Both the position numbers and the translations under genes were made by a program. Under the pieces are notes generated by a model that was not told the DNA's origin, did no database searches, and saw only the letters and a program-made list of their open reading frames with translations. DNA of 40,180 nt, from positions 1 through 40,180 of the forward strand of contig NZ_JAAALE010000025.1 of assembly GCF_009905735.1 (NCBI RefSeq), given 5' to 3'. Source of the stretch: Porphyrobacter sp. SLTP (lineage in GTDB: Bacteria; Pseudomonadota; Alphaproteobacteria; Sphingomonadales; Sphingomonadaceae). Position 1 is the first letter of the stretch. The number at the start of each line of letters is the position of its first letter. Shown piece after piece: positions 25,631 to 35,970 of the stretch.

Positions 25631-27466
25631 TCAGCTTTCCTTCTTGCGGCGCATCTTCTTGCGCTCGTTCGGGTCAAGCTCGGCCTTGCGCAGGCGGATC
25701 GACTGCGGGGTCACTTCGACCATTTCATCGTCGTCGATGTAAGCAATCGACTGCTCCAGCGTCATGCGGCGCGGCGGGGTGAGGCGGATCGCGTCATCCT
25801 TGCCGCTCGAACGGACGTTCGACAGCTGCTTGGCCTTCATCGGGTTGACTTCGAGATCGTCCGGCTTGGCATTCTCGCCGATGATCATGCCCTGATAGAC
25901 CTTCATCTGCGGGCCAACGAACAATTCGCCGCGCTCTTCGAGCATGTTGAGCGCATAGGCATTGGCCTCGCCATCGCCGTTGGAAATCAGCACGCCGTTG
26001 ATGCGGCCTTCGATCGGGCCCTTGTAGACATCGTACTTCTCGAACAACCGGTTCATGATCCCGGTGCCGCGCGTGTCGGACAGGAATTCGCCGTGGTAAC
26101 CGATCAGGCCGCGTGACGGGGCGGAGAAGGTGATGCGGGTCTTGCCGAGGCCCGAGGGGCGCATTTCGGTGAGGTCGGCCTTGCGACGCTGCATCTTCTC
26201 GACAACCGTACCGGAGTGCTCGTCATCCACGTCGATCACGACGGTCTCGTACGGCTCCATGCGCTTGCCGCCTTCTTCGCGGAACAGCACCTTCGGGCGG
26301 CTGATACCGAGCTCAAAGCCTTCGCGGCGCATGGTTTCGATCAGCACGCCCAGCTGCAATTCGCCGCGCCCTGCAACTTCGTAGGCGTCCTTGTCCTCGC
26401 TCTCTGTGACGCGGATCGCGACGTTGGTCTCGGCCTCGCGCAGCAGGCGGTCACGGATGATGCGGGTGGTGACCTTGCTGCCCTCGCGCCCGGCGAGGGG
26501 TGAGTCATTGACCGAGAAGCGCATCGCCAGCGTCGGCGGATCGATCGGCTGGGCGGCAATCGGCTCGGAAACCGAGGGATCGCAGATCGTGTTGGCGACG
26601 GTCGCCTTTTCCAGACCGGCGAGCGCGATGATGTCACCCGCCTGCGCCGATTCCACCGGCACGCGCTCCAGCCCGTCAAAGCTCATCAGCTTGGTCGCGC
26701 GGCCGACTTCGACGACCTTGCCGTCCATGTCGATCGCGTGGATCGGGTCGTTCACGCGGATCGTGCCCGACTGCACGCGGCCGGTGATGACGCGGCCCAT
26801 GAAGTTGTCGCGGTCCAGCAGTGTCGCAAGGAAGCTGAACTTGGCATCGGGATCGAGGCCGGGGGGCGGGACGTGCTCGATGATCTTTTCGAACAGCGGC
26901 GCAAGGCTGCCTTCGCGGCGATCCTGATCTTCGCTGGCATAGCCATCGCGGCCCGAGGCGTACAGCACCGGAAATTCGAGCTGATCGTCAGCGGCATCGA
27001 GACTCACGAACAGATCGAACACTTCGTCGAGTACTTCCTGCGGGCGGCCATCGGGACGGTCGATCTTGTTGACGACGACGATCGGACGCAGGCCCAGCGC
27101 CAGCGCCTTGCCGGTCACGAACTTGGTCTGCGGCATCGCGCCTTCCGCGCTGTCGACCAGCAGGATCACGCCGTCGACCATCGAGAGGATGCGCTCCACC
27201 TCGGCCCCGAAGTCGGCGTGGCCGGGGGTGTCGACGATGTTGATGCGGGTGGTATCGCCGTTGGCACCGTGCCATTCGACACTGGTGCACTTGGCAAGAA
27301 TGGTGATCCCGCGTTCCTTTTCGAGATCGCCCGAATCCATGGCGCGTTCTTCGACGCGCTGGTTCTCGCGGAAGGTGCCCGACTGGCGGAACAACTGGTC
27401 AACCAGGGTGGTCTTGCCGTGGTCAACGTGGGCGATAATCGCGATATTTCTAAGGGCGGACGACAT
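25631..27466 (-). CDS. typA: Ribosome-binding GTPase TypA/BipA
   Basis: About 611 residues, normal for BipA (about 607 in E. coli). This translational GTPase binds the 70S ribosome and helps 50S assembly and growth under stress or cold. The N-terminus [20 protein letters not shown] holds the P-loop; [12 protein letters not shown] is switch [10 protein letters not shown] is switch II, and [10 protein letters not shown] gives the base-specificity motif. The C-terminal half has the BipA-specific [19 protein letters not shown] and [19 protein letters not shown]. The tail is Lys/Arg-rich. The frame opens at 27526, but the ATG at 27466 gives the family start. Confidence 0.97.
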   Translation of the reverse strand: MSSALRNIAIIAHVDHGKTTLVDQLFRQSGTFRENQRVEERAMDSGDLEKERGITILAKCTSVEWHGANGDTTRINIVDTPGHADFGAEVERILSMVDGVILLVDSAEGAMPQTKFVTGKALALGLRPIVVVNKIDRPDGRPQEVLDEVFDLFVSLDAADDQLEFPVLYASGRDGYASEDQDRREGSLAPLFEKIIEHVPPPGLDPDAKFSFLATLLDRDNFMGRVITGRVQSGTIRVNDPIHAIDMDGKVVEVGRATKLMSFDGLERVPVESAQAGDIIALAGLEKATVANTICDPSVSEPIAAQPIDPPTLAMRFSVNDSPLAGREGSKVTTRIIRDRLLREAETNVAIRVTESEDKDAYEVAGRGELQLGVLIETMRREGFELGISRPKVLFREEGGKRMEPYETVVIDVDDEHSGTVVEKMQRRKADLTEMRPSGLGKTRITFSAPSRGLIGYHGEFLSDTRGTGIMNRLFEKYDVYKGPIEGRINGVLISNGDGEANAYALNMLEERGELFVGPQMKVYQGMIIGENAKPDDLEVNPMKAKQLSNVRSSGKDDAIRLTPPRRMTLEQSIAYIDDDEMVEVTPQSIRLRKAELDPNERKKMRRKKES

Positions 27467-27883
27467 GCGCAAAAAACTTCCGGTGAAAGCCGGATGCGAG
27501 GCATCCGGGGCAGGGTAAACGAGCAACGCGGATCGGGGGCGCTGCGTTAGGCAGTGTTTATGGCGGGTTAGCGACAGCTCCGGACGCTACGGCAAGCGTG
27601 GCCGATGCATCCATGTGCTGCGTTGCAACATCGCCGCGGCGCCTAGCGCAAGGATGCGTTCGGGGCAAGCGTGGGGCGCATTTGGGGCGGTGTTGCTACC
27701 GATTCCAGTGTGACTCTGGCGCAACAATAACCCTTATTGGCAGAGGAAAGCGCGGGTGGGCCGCTTGTCGCTGACGCAACACTGGCTTATCACCGCCGCG
27801 ACACGATCACGGGAGAGAGCGCACGAGTAACGTGCGTGCCCAACGGGCGCCGGGGTCGCGGGATATTTTGGAGAGGAGCTTCC
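27467..27883. other. 417-base divergent intergenic region typA / TonB receptor
   Basis: No gene is supported here. It should hold both promoters, though no convincing -35/-10 pair was found. A perfect hairpin CCGGATGC-GAG-GCATCCGG (27490-27508) lies 24 bases before the typA start and would be in its leader. An imperfect palindrome lies at 27691-27726 and a small one, CAATAA-CCC-TTATTG, at 27725-27739. GAGAGGAG before 27884 is the receptor ribosome-binding site. Confidence 0.6.
27691..27726. promoter_or_regulatory. Candidate operator upstream of the TonB receptor gene
   Basis: TGTTGC (27691-27696) pairs with GCAACA (27721-27726), and CCAG (27705-27708) with CTGG (27716-27719), giving a two-step palindrome about 160 bases before the receptor start. 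It may bind a regulator that controls uptake of the receptor's ligand. The spacing of the two halves is slightly asymmetric. Confidence 0.25.
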
Positions 27884-30466
27884 ATGCGTTCGACCATCAC
27901 CGGCATTGCCGGCGCATATCGATTCACCCTGCTTGCAGGCGCTGCCACCTTTGCCCTGGCCATGCCGGGCACGGCATTCGCTCAGGAGCAGGACCCTGAA
28001 GTCGAAGCGCCTGAGAGCAGCAACGTCATCATCGTTACCGCGTCCAAGCGCGAACAGACCCTTCAGGAAACGCCGATCTCGGTGTCGGTGACGAGCGGCG
28101 AGACGCTCGAAAACGCGCAAATCCGCGACGTGCTCGACCTGCAAACCGTTACACCTTCGCTGCGCGTCAGCCAGTTGCAGAGCGCTTCGGCCACCACCTT
28201 CATCATCCGCGGCTTCGGCAACGGCGATAACAACTTCGGGATCGAGCCTTCGGTCGGCGTCTTCATCGACGGCGTGTTCCGTTCGCGTTCGGCCGCCGCG
28301 CTGTCCGACCTTAACATGGTCAGCCGCATCGAAGTGCTGAACGGCCCGCAATCGACGCTGTTCGGCAAGAACGCGTCGGCCGGTGTGATCTCGGTCGTCA
28401 CCAAGGAGCCCGAGTACGAATTCGGCGGCGTCGTCGAAGCCAGCTATGGCAATTACAACGCGATCGTGGTGCGCGGCGAAGTGACCGGCCCGATTTCCGA
28501 GAATATCGCCTTCTCGCTCGACGGGAGCTACAACAAGCGTGACGGTTATGCCCGGATCGTCAACCTCGATGAGGACCTTTCCGACCGCAACCGCTGGTCG
28601 GCCCGCGGACAGCTGCTGATCGAGCCGAGCACGGATTTCAAGGTCCGCATTATCGGTGACTACGGCCGGATTGACGAAGTGTGCTGCCAGGTCTCGACCC
28701 TCGTGGCCGGCCCCAGCGCGCCTGCGGTGTTTGCAGTGGGCGGAGCGCTCGACACCAACTTCTTCAGCTACAACACCTTCCTCAGCCAGGTTCCGCGCAA
28801 CACCGTCGACAACTACGGCGGCTCGATCCAGGCTGACTGGAACGTCGGCAACCTGACCGTCACCTCGATCACCGCCTACCGCGAGTTGAAGAACTTCCTC
28901 GATCAGGACGTCGACTTCACCAGCGCCGACGTGGTCAGCGAATTGCGCGATCAGAAGGTCGACACCTTCACTCAGGAACTGCGGATCACATCGGACTTCG
29001 ATGGCCCGATCAACTTCCTGCTCGGCGGGTTCTACTTCGATGAATCGATCTCGCAGGACAGCCGCCTGACCACGGGCGCCGATACCCGCGCGTTCTTCAG
29101 CCTGCTGGCTGGCAACCCGCTGGTCTTCAACGGCGTCGAAGCCGGTCTCGGCCTCCCGCAGAACTCGATCTTCTCGCCCGGTCCGCTGACCGCCGAGCAG
29201 TTTTCGATGGATAACAAGTCGTGGTCGGTGTTCGGCACCGTCGATTTCGAGCCGGTTGACGGCCTCGTCTTCACCGCCGGCTTCAACTACACCGACGACA
29301 AGAAGGACTTCGCGCTCGCTCAGCAGTCGTTCGACGAGCTGTCCAACATCAACCTCGTCGATGCGTTCATCACGGGTGCGACGTTGCAGAACCCGAACCT
29401 GCCCGACGTGTTCACGCGTGCGCAGTTCCAGGCTCTGCCCGGCGTTGTCCAGCAGCAGCTGCTCGCTGCCGCCACCAACCCGGCGACCAACCCGCTGCTC
29501 GGCCTGACGCCGTTCCAGTTCCAGCCGCCGTTCCTCAACCTGCCCAACGCGGTCGAGCCCGGCCGTACGCAGGATGACCAGTTCACCTACCTGCTGCGCG
29601 CGGCCTATGAGGTCTCGAACGAGGTCAACATCTACGCCAGCTATGCGACCGGCTTCAAGGCGAGCTCGATCAACCTGTCGCGCGATAGCCGTCCGGCGTT
29701 TGGGGACTACATCCCCGGTCCGGGCCGCTCCAGCTTTGCCGCGCCGGCCTCGCCGATCACCACTGGCGGGCTGGGCGTAGCCAACCTCACGACGGGTTCG
29801 CGCTTTGCCGGACCGGAAAAGGCGGAAGTCTACGAAATCGGCATGAAGGCGCAGTGGGATGGCTTCGGCTTCAACCTCGCGCTGTTCGACCAGACCATCA
29901 AGGGCTTCCAGAGCTTCCTGTTCACCGGCACCGGCTTCCAGCTGAACAACGCGGGTGAACAATCGGTTCGCGGCTTCGAAGTCGATGCCACGATCAACCC
30001 GACCGACGGTCTGGTGTTCACCTTCGCGGCGACCCACCTTGATCCGAAGTTCAACAGCTTCGATGAAAGCCCGGTCGGCAATCTGACCGGCGCGCGTCCG
30101 GGTGGTATCCCGGCGTGGAGCCTTGCCACCTCGGCAACCTACACGCTTGAGTTCGGCGACAGCGGCAATGCGCTGGTCACCCGTGTCGACTACGCCCACG
30201 AAAGCAACGTCGCGATCAACAACGGCCTGCCGACCTTCAACGCTGCTCTGGGCAACACCCGGATCTTCCAGCGTGAAACCAACCTTGTGAACGCCTCGAT
30301 GACCTTCAAGCTCGAAAACGGGCTGGAAATCGGCGCATGGGCGCGCAACCTGCTCGACGATCAATACATCATCACGGTGTTTGACGGCGTCGCTCAGGCC
30401 GGCACGGTTTCGGGCTACCCGAGCCAGCCGCGCACCTACGGCGGCCTTGTGCGCTTCCGCTTCTAA
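27884..30466 (+). CDS. TonB-dependent outer-membrane receptor
   Basis: An 860-residue receptor: signal peptide cut after AFA (about residue 29), a short acidic linker, the TonB box NVIIVTASKREQTLQETPIS, and a plug domain with TTFIIRGFGNGDNNFG and DGVFRSRS. The plug ends NGPQSTLFGKNASAGVISVVT. A 22-strand barrel follows, with YASYATGFKASSINLSR typical of the family, ending LVRFRF. It imports a large or scarce nutrient across the outer membrane with TonB energy. The sequence type resembles the large sphingomonad receptor family, whose ligands (siderophores, glycans, aromatics) are mostly unknown. No partner transporter or degradation gene is adjacent. A terminator follows. Confidence 0.95.
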   Translation: MRSTITGIAGAYRFTLLAGAATFALAMPGTAFAQEQDPEVEAPESSNVIIVTASKREQTLQETPISVSVTSGETLENAQIRDVLDLQTVTPSLRVSQLQSASATTFIIRGFGNGDNNFGIEPSVGVFIDGVFRSRSAAALSDLNMVSRIEVLNGPQSTLFGKNASAGVISVVTKEPEYEFGGVVEASYGNYNAIVVRGEVTGPISENIAFSLDGSYNKRDGYARIVNLDEDLSDRNRWSARGQLLIEPSTDFKVRIIGDYGRIDEVCCQVSTLVAGPSAPAVFAVGGALDTNFFSYNTFLSQVPRNTVDNYGGSIQADWNVGNLTVTSITAYRELKNFLDQDVDFTSADVVSELRDQKVDTFTQELRITSDFDGPINFLLGGFYFDESISQDSRLTTGADTRAFFSLLAGNPLVFNGVEAGLGLPQNSIFSPGPLTAEQFSMDNKSWSVFGTVDFEPVDGLVFTAGFNYTDDKKDFALAQQSFDELSNINLVDAFITGATLQNPNLPDVFTRAQFQALPGVVQQQLLAAATNPATNPLLGLTPFQFQPPFLNLPNAVEPGRTQDDQFTYLLRAAYEVSNEVNIYASYATGFKASSINLSRDSRPAFGDYIPGPGRSSFAAPASPITTGGLGVANLTTGSRFAGPEKAEVYEIGMKAQWDGFGFNLALFDQTIKGFQSFLFTGTGFQLNNAGEQSVRGFEVDATINPTDGLVFTFAATHLDPKFNSFDESPVGNLTGARPGGIPAWSLATSATYTLEFGDSGNALVTRVDYAHESNVAINNGLPTFNAALGNTRIFQRETNLVNASMTFKLENGLEIGAWARNLLDDQYIITVFDGVAQAGTVSGYPSQPRTYGGLVRFRF

Positions 30467-30490
30467 ACGAAACGCCATCGGCTAGAATAT

Positions 30491-30521
30491 GGGCCTCGCA
30501 CCACCGGTGCGGGGCCCTTTT
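30491..30521 (+). terminator. Rho-independent terminator of the TonB receptor gene
   Basis: GGGCCTCGCACC (30491-30502) pairs with GGTGCGGGGCCC (30506-30517) apart from one G-T pair, with an ACC loop, then TTTTC. It begins 25 bases after the receptor stop. Confidence 0.88.
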
Positions 30522-30587
30522 CGTTTGCATGCCGAAGCCAAATGTGATGCTTTGCAAGGGCTTCACAAGCAACAGGGGGGATCACAC

Positions 30588-30980
30588 ATGGAATGGATGC
30601 TTATGCCGCTCAAGCGGTATGCCGATTTTTCGGGCCGCTCGCGGCGCAAGGAATACTGGATGTTCGTGCTGTTCCAGATCCTGTTGCTGGTGCCGCTGAT
30701 CCTGATCGCGATGGCGCTGGACGGGGGCGGCTCGGGAAGCGGGCTCTTTCTGATTGCCGTGGGCGGGCTTTACTTCCTTGTGTTCCTGATCCCCGGCCTC
30801 GCCGTGCAGGTGCGGCGCTTCCACGATCAGGACAAGTCGGGCTGGCTCGTGCTGCTGGGCCTCATTCCCTATATCGGCGGACTCATCCTGCTCATCTTCA
30901 TGTGCCTTGAAGGCACGCGCGGGCACAACCGCTTCGGGGCCGACCCGAAGGACCCCTATGGTGAGAACGTGTTCGAGTGA
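30588..30980 (+). CDS. DUF805 small membrane protein
   Basis: A 130-residue inner-membrane protein of the DUF805 (YhaH-like) family. The signature start WMLMPLKRYADFSGRSRRKEYW is followed by three or four membrane helices. The AVQVRRFHDQDKSGWLVLLGLIPYIG block is the family core, and the end GTRGHNRFGADP is also typical. The function of the family is unknown. GGGGGG lies about ten bases before the ATG. The frame extends to 30489, but that part covers the terminator of the previous gene. Confidence 0.9.
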   Translation: MEWMLMPLKRYADFSGRSRRKEYWMFVLFQILLLVPLILIAMALDGGGSGSGLFLIAVGGLYFLVFLIPGLAVQVRRFHDQDKSGWLVLLGLIPYIGGLILLIFMCLEGTRGHNRFGADPKDPYGENVFE

Positions 30981-31085
30981 TCCACACTGTGATGGAGCAG
31001 GGTCGACGTTGGCCCTTGCTCCAAGCGTGTGCGCGTTGCAGTTTACCCCTGCGGGGCGGGCAAGCCCGCTAGGGGGCTTCGCATC

Positions 31086-31955
31086 ATGGATATCGGCCGC
31101 GTTTTTTCGATCAGCTTTGCCATGTTCCGGCAGCGCTTCTGGCTGCTGCTGGGGATGTGGCTGGTGTTTCTGGTGATCCAGTTTGCCGCCGCGATCGCGA
31201 TGTTTGTCGGCGTGATGGTGATGGGCCTCGCCGGTATGGCGGGCTTTTCGGCAGGCTTGGATGATCCGGCTGCTCTCACGGGACTCGGGATCGGGATGAT
31301 CGCGGTGGTCGTGGTGTTCTACGCTGGCTATATCGTGATCCTGCTCGCCCAGCAGGCGGCGATGGTGACAATCGCCTCCCCGCTGGAGGAGCCGTCGTTC
31401 GGCGGGGCGATGGTGCGCGGGTTCCGGAGCGCGCTGCCGTTCTTTGCCCTCGCGGTGCTGATGCTGCTGGGATATTTCGGCCTTGCACTGGGGGTTATGG
31501 TGATGCTCGGCGTATCAGACGCAGTGGGCGGCTCAGGGGGCGGGGTGCTTGCTGCGATCCTGCCGCTCTTGTCCCTGCCCGTCTTGATCTATCTGGCGTG
31601 CCGGTTTGCCGTGCTGATTCCGGTGGTCGCGGTCGATCAGGTGTTCAATCCGGTGAAGGCGATCCGGCGCAGCTGGTCGGTGACGCGCGGCAAGGCACTG
31701 GCGATCTTGCTCGCTCTGATCGCCTTTGTCCTGGGGTCGCTGGTGGCTTTGGGCCTACCCGTAGCGCTGCTGTTTGCCGCGACGGACGCGGCCAGTGGCG
31801 GTTCGGGCGCGGCGATTACGCTGTCGATCATCGGCGGACTGCTGATCATCCCGCTGATGATTGCTTATGCCATGTTCACCTCGGCCTTCACCGCCTCGCT
31901 CCATTCCGAAGTCACAGGCGGCGGATCGGACCGGCTGGAAGAGGTGTTCGCCTAA
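31086..31955 (+). CDS. Multi-pass membrane protein (GPDPase membrane-domain-like)
   Basis: A 289-residue protein with about six hydrophobic helices: FWLLLGMWLVFLVIQFAAAI early, then 'IAVVVVFYAGYIVILLAQQ', 'LPFFALAVLMLLGYFGLALG' and two more near the C-terminus. The segment VDQVFNPVKAIRRSWSVTRG between helices resembles the membrane region found beside glycerophosphodiester phosphodiesterase domains and in many uncharacterised proteins. No enzymatic domain is present. It follows the DUF805 gene by 105 bases, in which two GC-rich hairpins but no T-run are seen, so they may share a transcript. I chose the ATG at 31086. Confidence 0.75.
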   Translation: MDIGRVFSISFAMFRQRFWLLLGMWLVFLVIQFAAAIAMFVGVMVMGLAGMAGFSAGLDDPAALTGLGIGMIAVVVVFYAGYIVILLAQQAAMVTIASPLEEPSFGGAMVRGFRSALPFFALAVLMLLGYFGLALGVMVMLGVSDAVGGSGGGVLAAILPLLSLPVLIYLACRFAVLIPVVAVDQVFNPVKAIRRSWSVTRGKALAILLALIAFVLGSLVALGLPVALLFAATDAASGGSGAAITLSIIGGLLIIPLMIAYAMFTSAFTASLHSEVTGGGSDRLEEVFA

Positions 31956-31966
31956 AGCTCCCGCGC

Positions 31967-34492
31967 TTACAATTCCCTCAGGGCCCGCGCCGGTTTCGCC
32001 CGCAAGAGCGGCAGTGACCCGGCAAGCGCGAAGCCGAGCACCAGCGCCACGCCGAGGCCGAGCACACCCAGCACCTCGCCCCAATCGGGCAGCCAGTCGA
32101 ATTCGAACAGCTGGGTAATGACCACCCACGCCAACCCGCCGCCGAGGCCCAACGCCACCAGCGCCAGCACGCCGGCGAGCAAGCCATATTCGGCGAGCTG
32201 CAACAGCAGGATCTGCCGCCGGCTCGCGCCCAACACGCGCAGCATCACTGTGTCATAAGTGCGCGCCGCCCGCGCCGCCGCAATCGCGCCCATCAGCACG
32301 GCGAGACCTGCCAGTACCGTGACAGCCGCCGCCGCCAGCGTGGCAAGGCTCACCTGCTGGAGCAAATTGCGCGCCTCGACCAGAATGCCGCCCACCTCGA
32401 TCACCGAGGATGAGGGCATCTCCTTCACCAGCGCCCGCAGCAGCTTGCCGCGCGCGGCGGTGTCTGCGCCTTCGGGCAGGTCAATCGTCGCCGACAGGTT
32501 ATGCGGCGCATCCGAAATCGCATTGCGGCTGAACACCAGCGCGAAGTTGAAGCCCATGCTCTCCCAGTCGATCTCGCGGATATTGGCGACCCGCGCAGTG
32601 CGCTCCACGCCGAGGATGCCGATGGTGAGATAATCGCCGACCTTGAGGTCCACAGCCTTCGCGAAATCGGCATCGACCGAGACCAGCGGCTCACCCTTGT
32701 GGAACGGGCTCCACCATTGGCCTTCGATCACGCGGTTGCCCTCGGGCAAGGTGTCGGCATAAGTCAGCCCGCGCTCGCCCCGCAGCGCCCAGGCGCCCTC
32801 GGGGATCTCTTTCAGGTCGGCTACGCGGATCATCTTGTCCTTGGGCCCATAGGCCAGCACCGCACCGCGCATCGTCGGCACGGTGCGGATCGCGGCCTTG
32901 GGGAAGTCCTGCTGGATCAGTGCGAAGAAGCGCGGCTCCTTGGCGGGTGGCACATCGAGCACGAAGTAGTCTGGTGCCGCCTGCGGCACGCGCTGCTGGA
33001 TATTGCCGTCAATCGCGCTCTGCACGGCGGCGAGCAGCACGAAGGCGGCAAGGCCAAAGCCCAACGCCGTCACCAGCGCGCCCGTCGGCGCCCCGGGGCG
33101 GTGGATGTTGGCGAGCGCGCTCCGCAGCAGCGGATTGCGTGGACGCGGCAGGCGGCGGGCGAGGGTCTGGATACCCCAGCCAAGCCCCGCCAACAGCACC
33201 AGAGCGCCGCCCGCGCCGAGCAGGAACCCGCCCGAGAGCATTGGCTGATCGGTCGTCAGCAGCGCCAAAGCGCAGATCGCGGCCAGGCCCAGCGCGGTCG
33301 CCAAGAGTGCGCGCTTGTCGCGTGACAGTGGCACGATGCCCGACCGCATCAGCGCCATCGCCGGGAAAGTCCGCGCGCGCAGCAGCGGCGCGGCGGCAAA
33401 GGCGAAGGCCACCAGCAGCCCGTAACTCGCCGCCAAAGCCAGAGCGCCAGGCGCGATGATGAAGCCGCTTTCGACCGGCAGCAGCCCTTGCAAGGCGCCC
33501 GCCAGCAGCGGCGTGACCAGCACGCCTGCCGCGAGACCCGCGATACTCCCTGCCAGCGCCGCCACGCCGATCTGCATCGCATAGATGCGCACGATATCGC
33601 CCGAGGTCGCCCCCAGCACCTTCAGCGTCGCGATGCTGGTGCGGCGCTGGTCGAGATAGGATGACACGCCGCCCGCAATCCCGATCCCGGCAATCACCAG
33701 CGCGGCCAAGCCCACCAGCGTCAGGAAATCGCTCATCTGCCGCACGAACCGGTCCGCGCCGGGTGAGGCGCGATCACGGGTGCGGATGTCGAACCCCGCG
33801 GTCGGGAAGCGCTTGGTCAGCGCCTCTTCCACCACGTCAGGGCTCTGCGCGGCATTGGCGAAGGCGATGCGGTGCTTGCTCTGGTAGAGCGAACCGGGTT
33901 GCAGCAGACCGGCCTTGGCGGGGATATCCTGCGCGACGATGATCGTCGGGCCGAGCTGGAAGCCTTCTGACAGGCGGTCTGGCTCGTCCTTGATGATGCC
34001 TGCCGCGCGCAAGGTGACGGTGCCGACCTCGAAGATGTCGCCCGGCTTGATGCCGAGCCGTTCGAGCGCGGTCTGCGCGATCCACGCATCCGTGCCGCTG
34101 GGCGCGCCGACGGTCCGGCCATCGGTCAGAAGCAATGTGCCAAACATCGGCCACTTGGCGTCCACCGCCTTCAGTTCAATCGGCGCCGCCGCATCGGGCG
34201 TGCTGGCCATCGCCTGCATCCGGTAGCCGCTGGAGATGGTGCCATATTCGCTCAACGCTGTGCGTTCATCGGGACGCAGATCGCGCTGCCACACTTCGAC
34301 CTCAAGGTCGCCGCCCAGCAACTCCTGTCCGCTGGACTCCAGCTCCCGCTCGATCGCGTTGGTCAGCGTGCCGATGGCTGCCAGCGCCGCGGTGCCGAGT
34401 AAAATGCACACCAGCAGCAGCCTGAGGCCGCGGAAGCGCGCATTGAGGTCGCGGCGGGCGATGCGCCACGCTGTCTTGAGCGGAAGGCTCAT
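31967..34492 (-). CDS. ABC exporter permease, FtsX/YbbP family
   Basis: An 841-residue permease of the YbbP (COG3127) group. It has an N-terminal helix after [19 protein letters not shown], a large periplasmic MacB-like domain, then two FtsX blocks of membrane helices ([25 protein letters not shown] at about 250; the C-terminal set from about 720). Total about ten helices. [19 protein letters not shown] and [21 protein letters not shown] are the FtsX coupling segments. With YbbA it forms a probable lipid or lipoprotein transporter or mechanotransmitter; its substrate is not established. Its start overlaps the ATPase stop as ATGA. It ends only 11 bases from the convergent membrane-protein gene. 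Confidence 0.92.
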   Translation of the reverse strand: MSLPLKTAWRIARRDLNARFRGLRLLLVCILLGTAALAAIGTLTNAIERELESSGQELLGGDLEVEVWQRDLRPDERTALSEYGTISSGYRMQAMASTPDAAAPIELKAVDAKWPMFGTLLLTDGRTVGAPSGTDAWIAQTALERLGIKPGDIFEVGTVTLRAAGIIKDEPDRLSEGFQLGPTIIVAQDIPAKAGLLQPGSLYQSKHRIAFANAAQSPDVVEEALTKRFPTAGFDIRTRDRASPGADRFVRQMSDFLTLVGLAALVIAGIGIAGGVSSYLDQRRTSIATLKVLGATSGDIVRIYAMQIGVAALAGSIAGLAAGVLVTPLLAGALQGLLPVESGFIIAPGALALAASYGLLVAFAFAAAPLLRARTFPAMALMRSGIVPLSRDKRALLATALGLAAICALALLTTDQPMLSGGFLLGAGGALVLLAGLGWGIQTLARRLPRPRNPLLRSALANIHRPGAPTGALVTALGFGLAAFVLLAAVQSAIDGNIQQRVPQAAPDYFVLDVPPAKEPRFFALIQQDFPKAAIRTVPTMRGAVLAYGPKDKMIRVADLKEIPEGAWALRGERGLTYADTLPEGNRVIEGQWWSPFHKGEPLVSVDADFAKAVDLKVGDYLTIGILGVERTARVANIREIDWESMGFNFALVFSRNAISDAPHNLSATIDLPEGADTAARGKLLRALVKEMPSSSVIEVGGILVEARNLLQQVSLATLAAAAVTVLAGLAVLMGAIAAARAARTYDTVMLRVLGASRRQILLLQLAEYGLLAGVLALVALGLGGGLAWVVITQLFEFDWLPDWGEVLGVLGLGVALVLGFALAGSLPLLRAKPARALREL

Positions 34493-35187
34493 GCGCGGGT
34501 GCCAGCCGTGTCCGACACGATCACGCCGTCCGCCATGGTCAGCACCCGCTCGCAGCGCGCGGCAAGGCTGGCATCGTGGGTGATGATGAGCAGGGTCGCC
34601 CCGGTTTCCGCGCGGCGGGCGAAAAGGAGGTTGATGATCTCCTCGCCTGTCGCGGCATCAAGGTTGCCGGTCGGTTCGTCGGCGAAGATCAGATCGGGGC
34701 GCGGTGCAGTGGCACGGGCGATGGCGACGCGCTGCTGCTCGCCGCCCGAAAGCTGGGTGGGGTAGTGGCCGGTGCGGTGTCCGAGGCCGACCGCTGCCAG
34801 CTCCGCCAGCGCGCGGGGGCTGGCGTCCGGCATCGCGGCGAGTTCCATCGGGGTGGCGACATTCTCGGCCGCGGTCATCGTCGGCAGCAGGTGGAAGGCT
34901 TGCAGCACAATCCCGATCCGGCCCCGGCGCGCGGCGGCAAGGCCATCCTCGGTCAGATTGGTGAAATCCGCGCCCGCCACAGTCAGCGTCCCGCCGCTCG
35001 CGCGTTCGAGGCCGGACAGCACCGCCATCAGCGAGCTTTTGCCTGAGCCCGAGGGCCCCAGCAGCGCCACGACTTGCCCCTGCTCAATGTCGAGGTCGAT
35101 ACCCCGCAGGATCGTGACCGGCGCAGCATTGCTGCCGAGGGTGAGGGTAAGATTGCGAGCGCTGATTGCGAGAGAGGGACTTGTCAC
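34489..35187 (-). CDS. ABC transporter ATP-binding protein, YbbA/LolD type
   Basis: A 232-residue ATPase: Walker A GPSGSGKS (44-51), Q-loop near [18 protein letters not shown], signature [14 protein letters not shown], Walker [14 protein letters not shown], and H-loop LIITHD. It belongs to the LolD/MacB/FtsE-type group that partners FtsX-like permeases. It is coupled to the YbbP-type permease gene. It diverges from the GDSL lipoprotein gene over about 59 bases, the same neighbourhood as ybbA-ybbP and tesA in E. coli. Confidence 0.93.
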   Translation of the reverse strand: MTSPSLAISARNLTLTLGSNAAPVTILRGIDLDIEQGQVVALLGPSGSGKSSLMAVLSGLERASGGTLTVAGADFTNLTEDGLAAARRGRIGIVLQAFHLLPTMTAAENVATPMELAAMPDASPRALAELAAVGLGHRTGHYPTQLSGGEQQRVAIARATAPRPDLIFADEPTGNLDAATGEEIINLLFARRAETGATLLIITHDASLAARCERVLTMADGVIVSDTAGTRA

Positions 35188-35246
35188 ACGGTTCCGATGG
35201 CATAGGTGGGGGATAGCAACAAGCTACAGCTAAGGATGGTGTGCGG

Positions 35247-35966
35247 ATGCACAAGCGCGGTTGGTCGAATATTGGCGTCGTTGGTGCCGCATTACTGGCG
35301 TTGGCGGCCTGCGGAGACGCGGCCGAGGATGCCGCGCCTGCGGCCGAGATCGCCGAAGACGGCAAGCCCGCACTCCCGGCGATCCCGGTGATGGGCCCGG
35401 AGCGGAAGATTATCGCCTTCGGGGACAGCCTGTTTGCCGGCTACAACCTCGATCCGCGCGATTCCTATCCCGAGAAGCTGGAGAACGCGCTGCGGGCCAA
35501 GGGGATGAACGCCGATGTGATCAATGCGGGCGTTTCGGGCGATACCTCGGCAGCGGGGTTGCAGCGGCTGGAATTCACGCTGGCGGCGCAGGAGACGCCG
35601 CCCGCGCTGTTCATTCTGGAGCTGGGCGGGAATGACCTGCTGCGCGGGCTCTCGCCGGAAGAGACCAAGGCGAACCTTGGCAAGATGCTGACGATCCTGC
35701 GCGACCAGAAGGTGCCGGTGCTGATTATGGGGATGCGCGCCCCGCCGAATTACGGGCCGGAGTTTCAGGCTGAGTTCGATGCGATCTACCGCGACCTCGC
35801 CAAGGAATATGGCGCGGCGCTGATCCCGTTCTGGCTTGAGGACATCTACCGCGAGCCCGCGCTGTTCCAGGCCGACAAGATCCACCCCACCGCCGACGGG
35901 ATCGAGCGGCTGGTGGCCTCGACGCTCGACGAGGTCGAGGGCGCGCTACCACCGGCGGCAAAGTAA
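35247..35966 (+). CDS. TesA-like SGNH/GDSL esterase, lipoprotein form
   Basis: A 239-residue hydrolase of the TesA/arylesterase group (thioesterase, lysophospholipase and protease I activities in E. coli). The nucleophile is Ser61 in FGDSLFAGYN; block III is GGNDLLRG with Asn129; Asp210 and His213 lie in ADKIHPTADG. The N-terminus is a lipoprotein signal with lipobox LAAC (Cys22) and an acidic/Ala/Pro linker, so it is probably membrane-anchored in the periplasm; E. coli TesA is soluble and periplasmic. AAGGA ten bases before ATG 35247 supports that start over the GTG at 35241. Confidence 0.92.
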   Translation: MHKRGWSNIGVVGAALLALAACGDAAEDAAPAAEIAEDGKPALPAIPVMGPERKIIAFGDSLFAGYNLDPRDSYPEKLENALRAKGMNADVINAGVSGDTSAAGLQRLEFTLAAQETPPALFILELGGNDLLRGLSPEETKANLGKMLTILRDQKVPVLIMGMRAPPNYGPEFQAEFDAIYRDLAKEYGAALIPFWLEDIYREPALFQADKIHPTADGIERLVASTLDEVEGALPPAAK

Positions 35967-35970
35967 TCTT

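Noticed and set aside
27734..30478. A 914-codon open frame antisense to the TonB receptor
   Set aside because: It mirrors the receptor gene codon for codon in a high-GC region, is rich in Arg/Glu/Asp with no recognisable domain, and has no ribosome-binding site. It is a frame shadow.
31056..31069. GC-rich hairpin GCGGGC-AA-GCCCGC between the DUF805 gene and the next gene
   Set aside because: No T-run follows and the stem is short, so it is not called a terminator.
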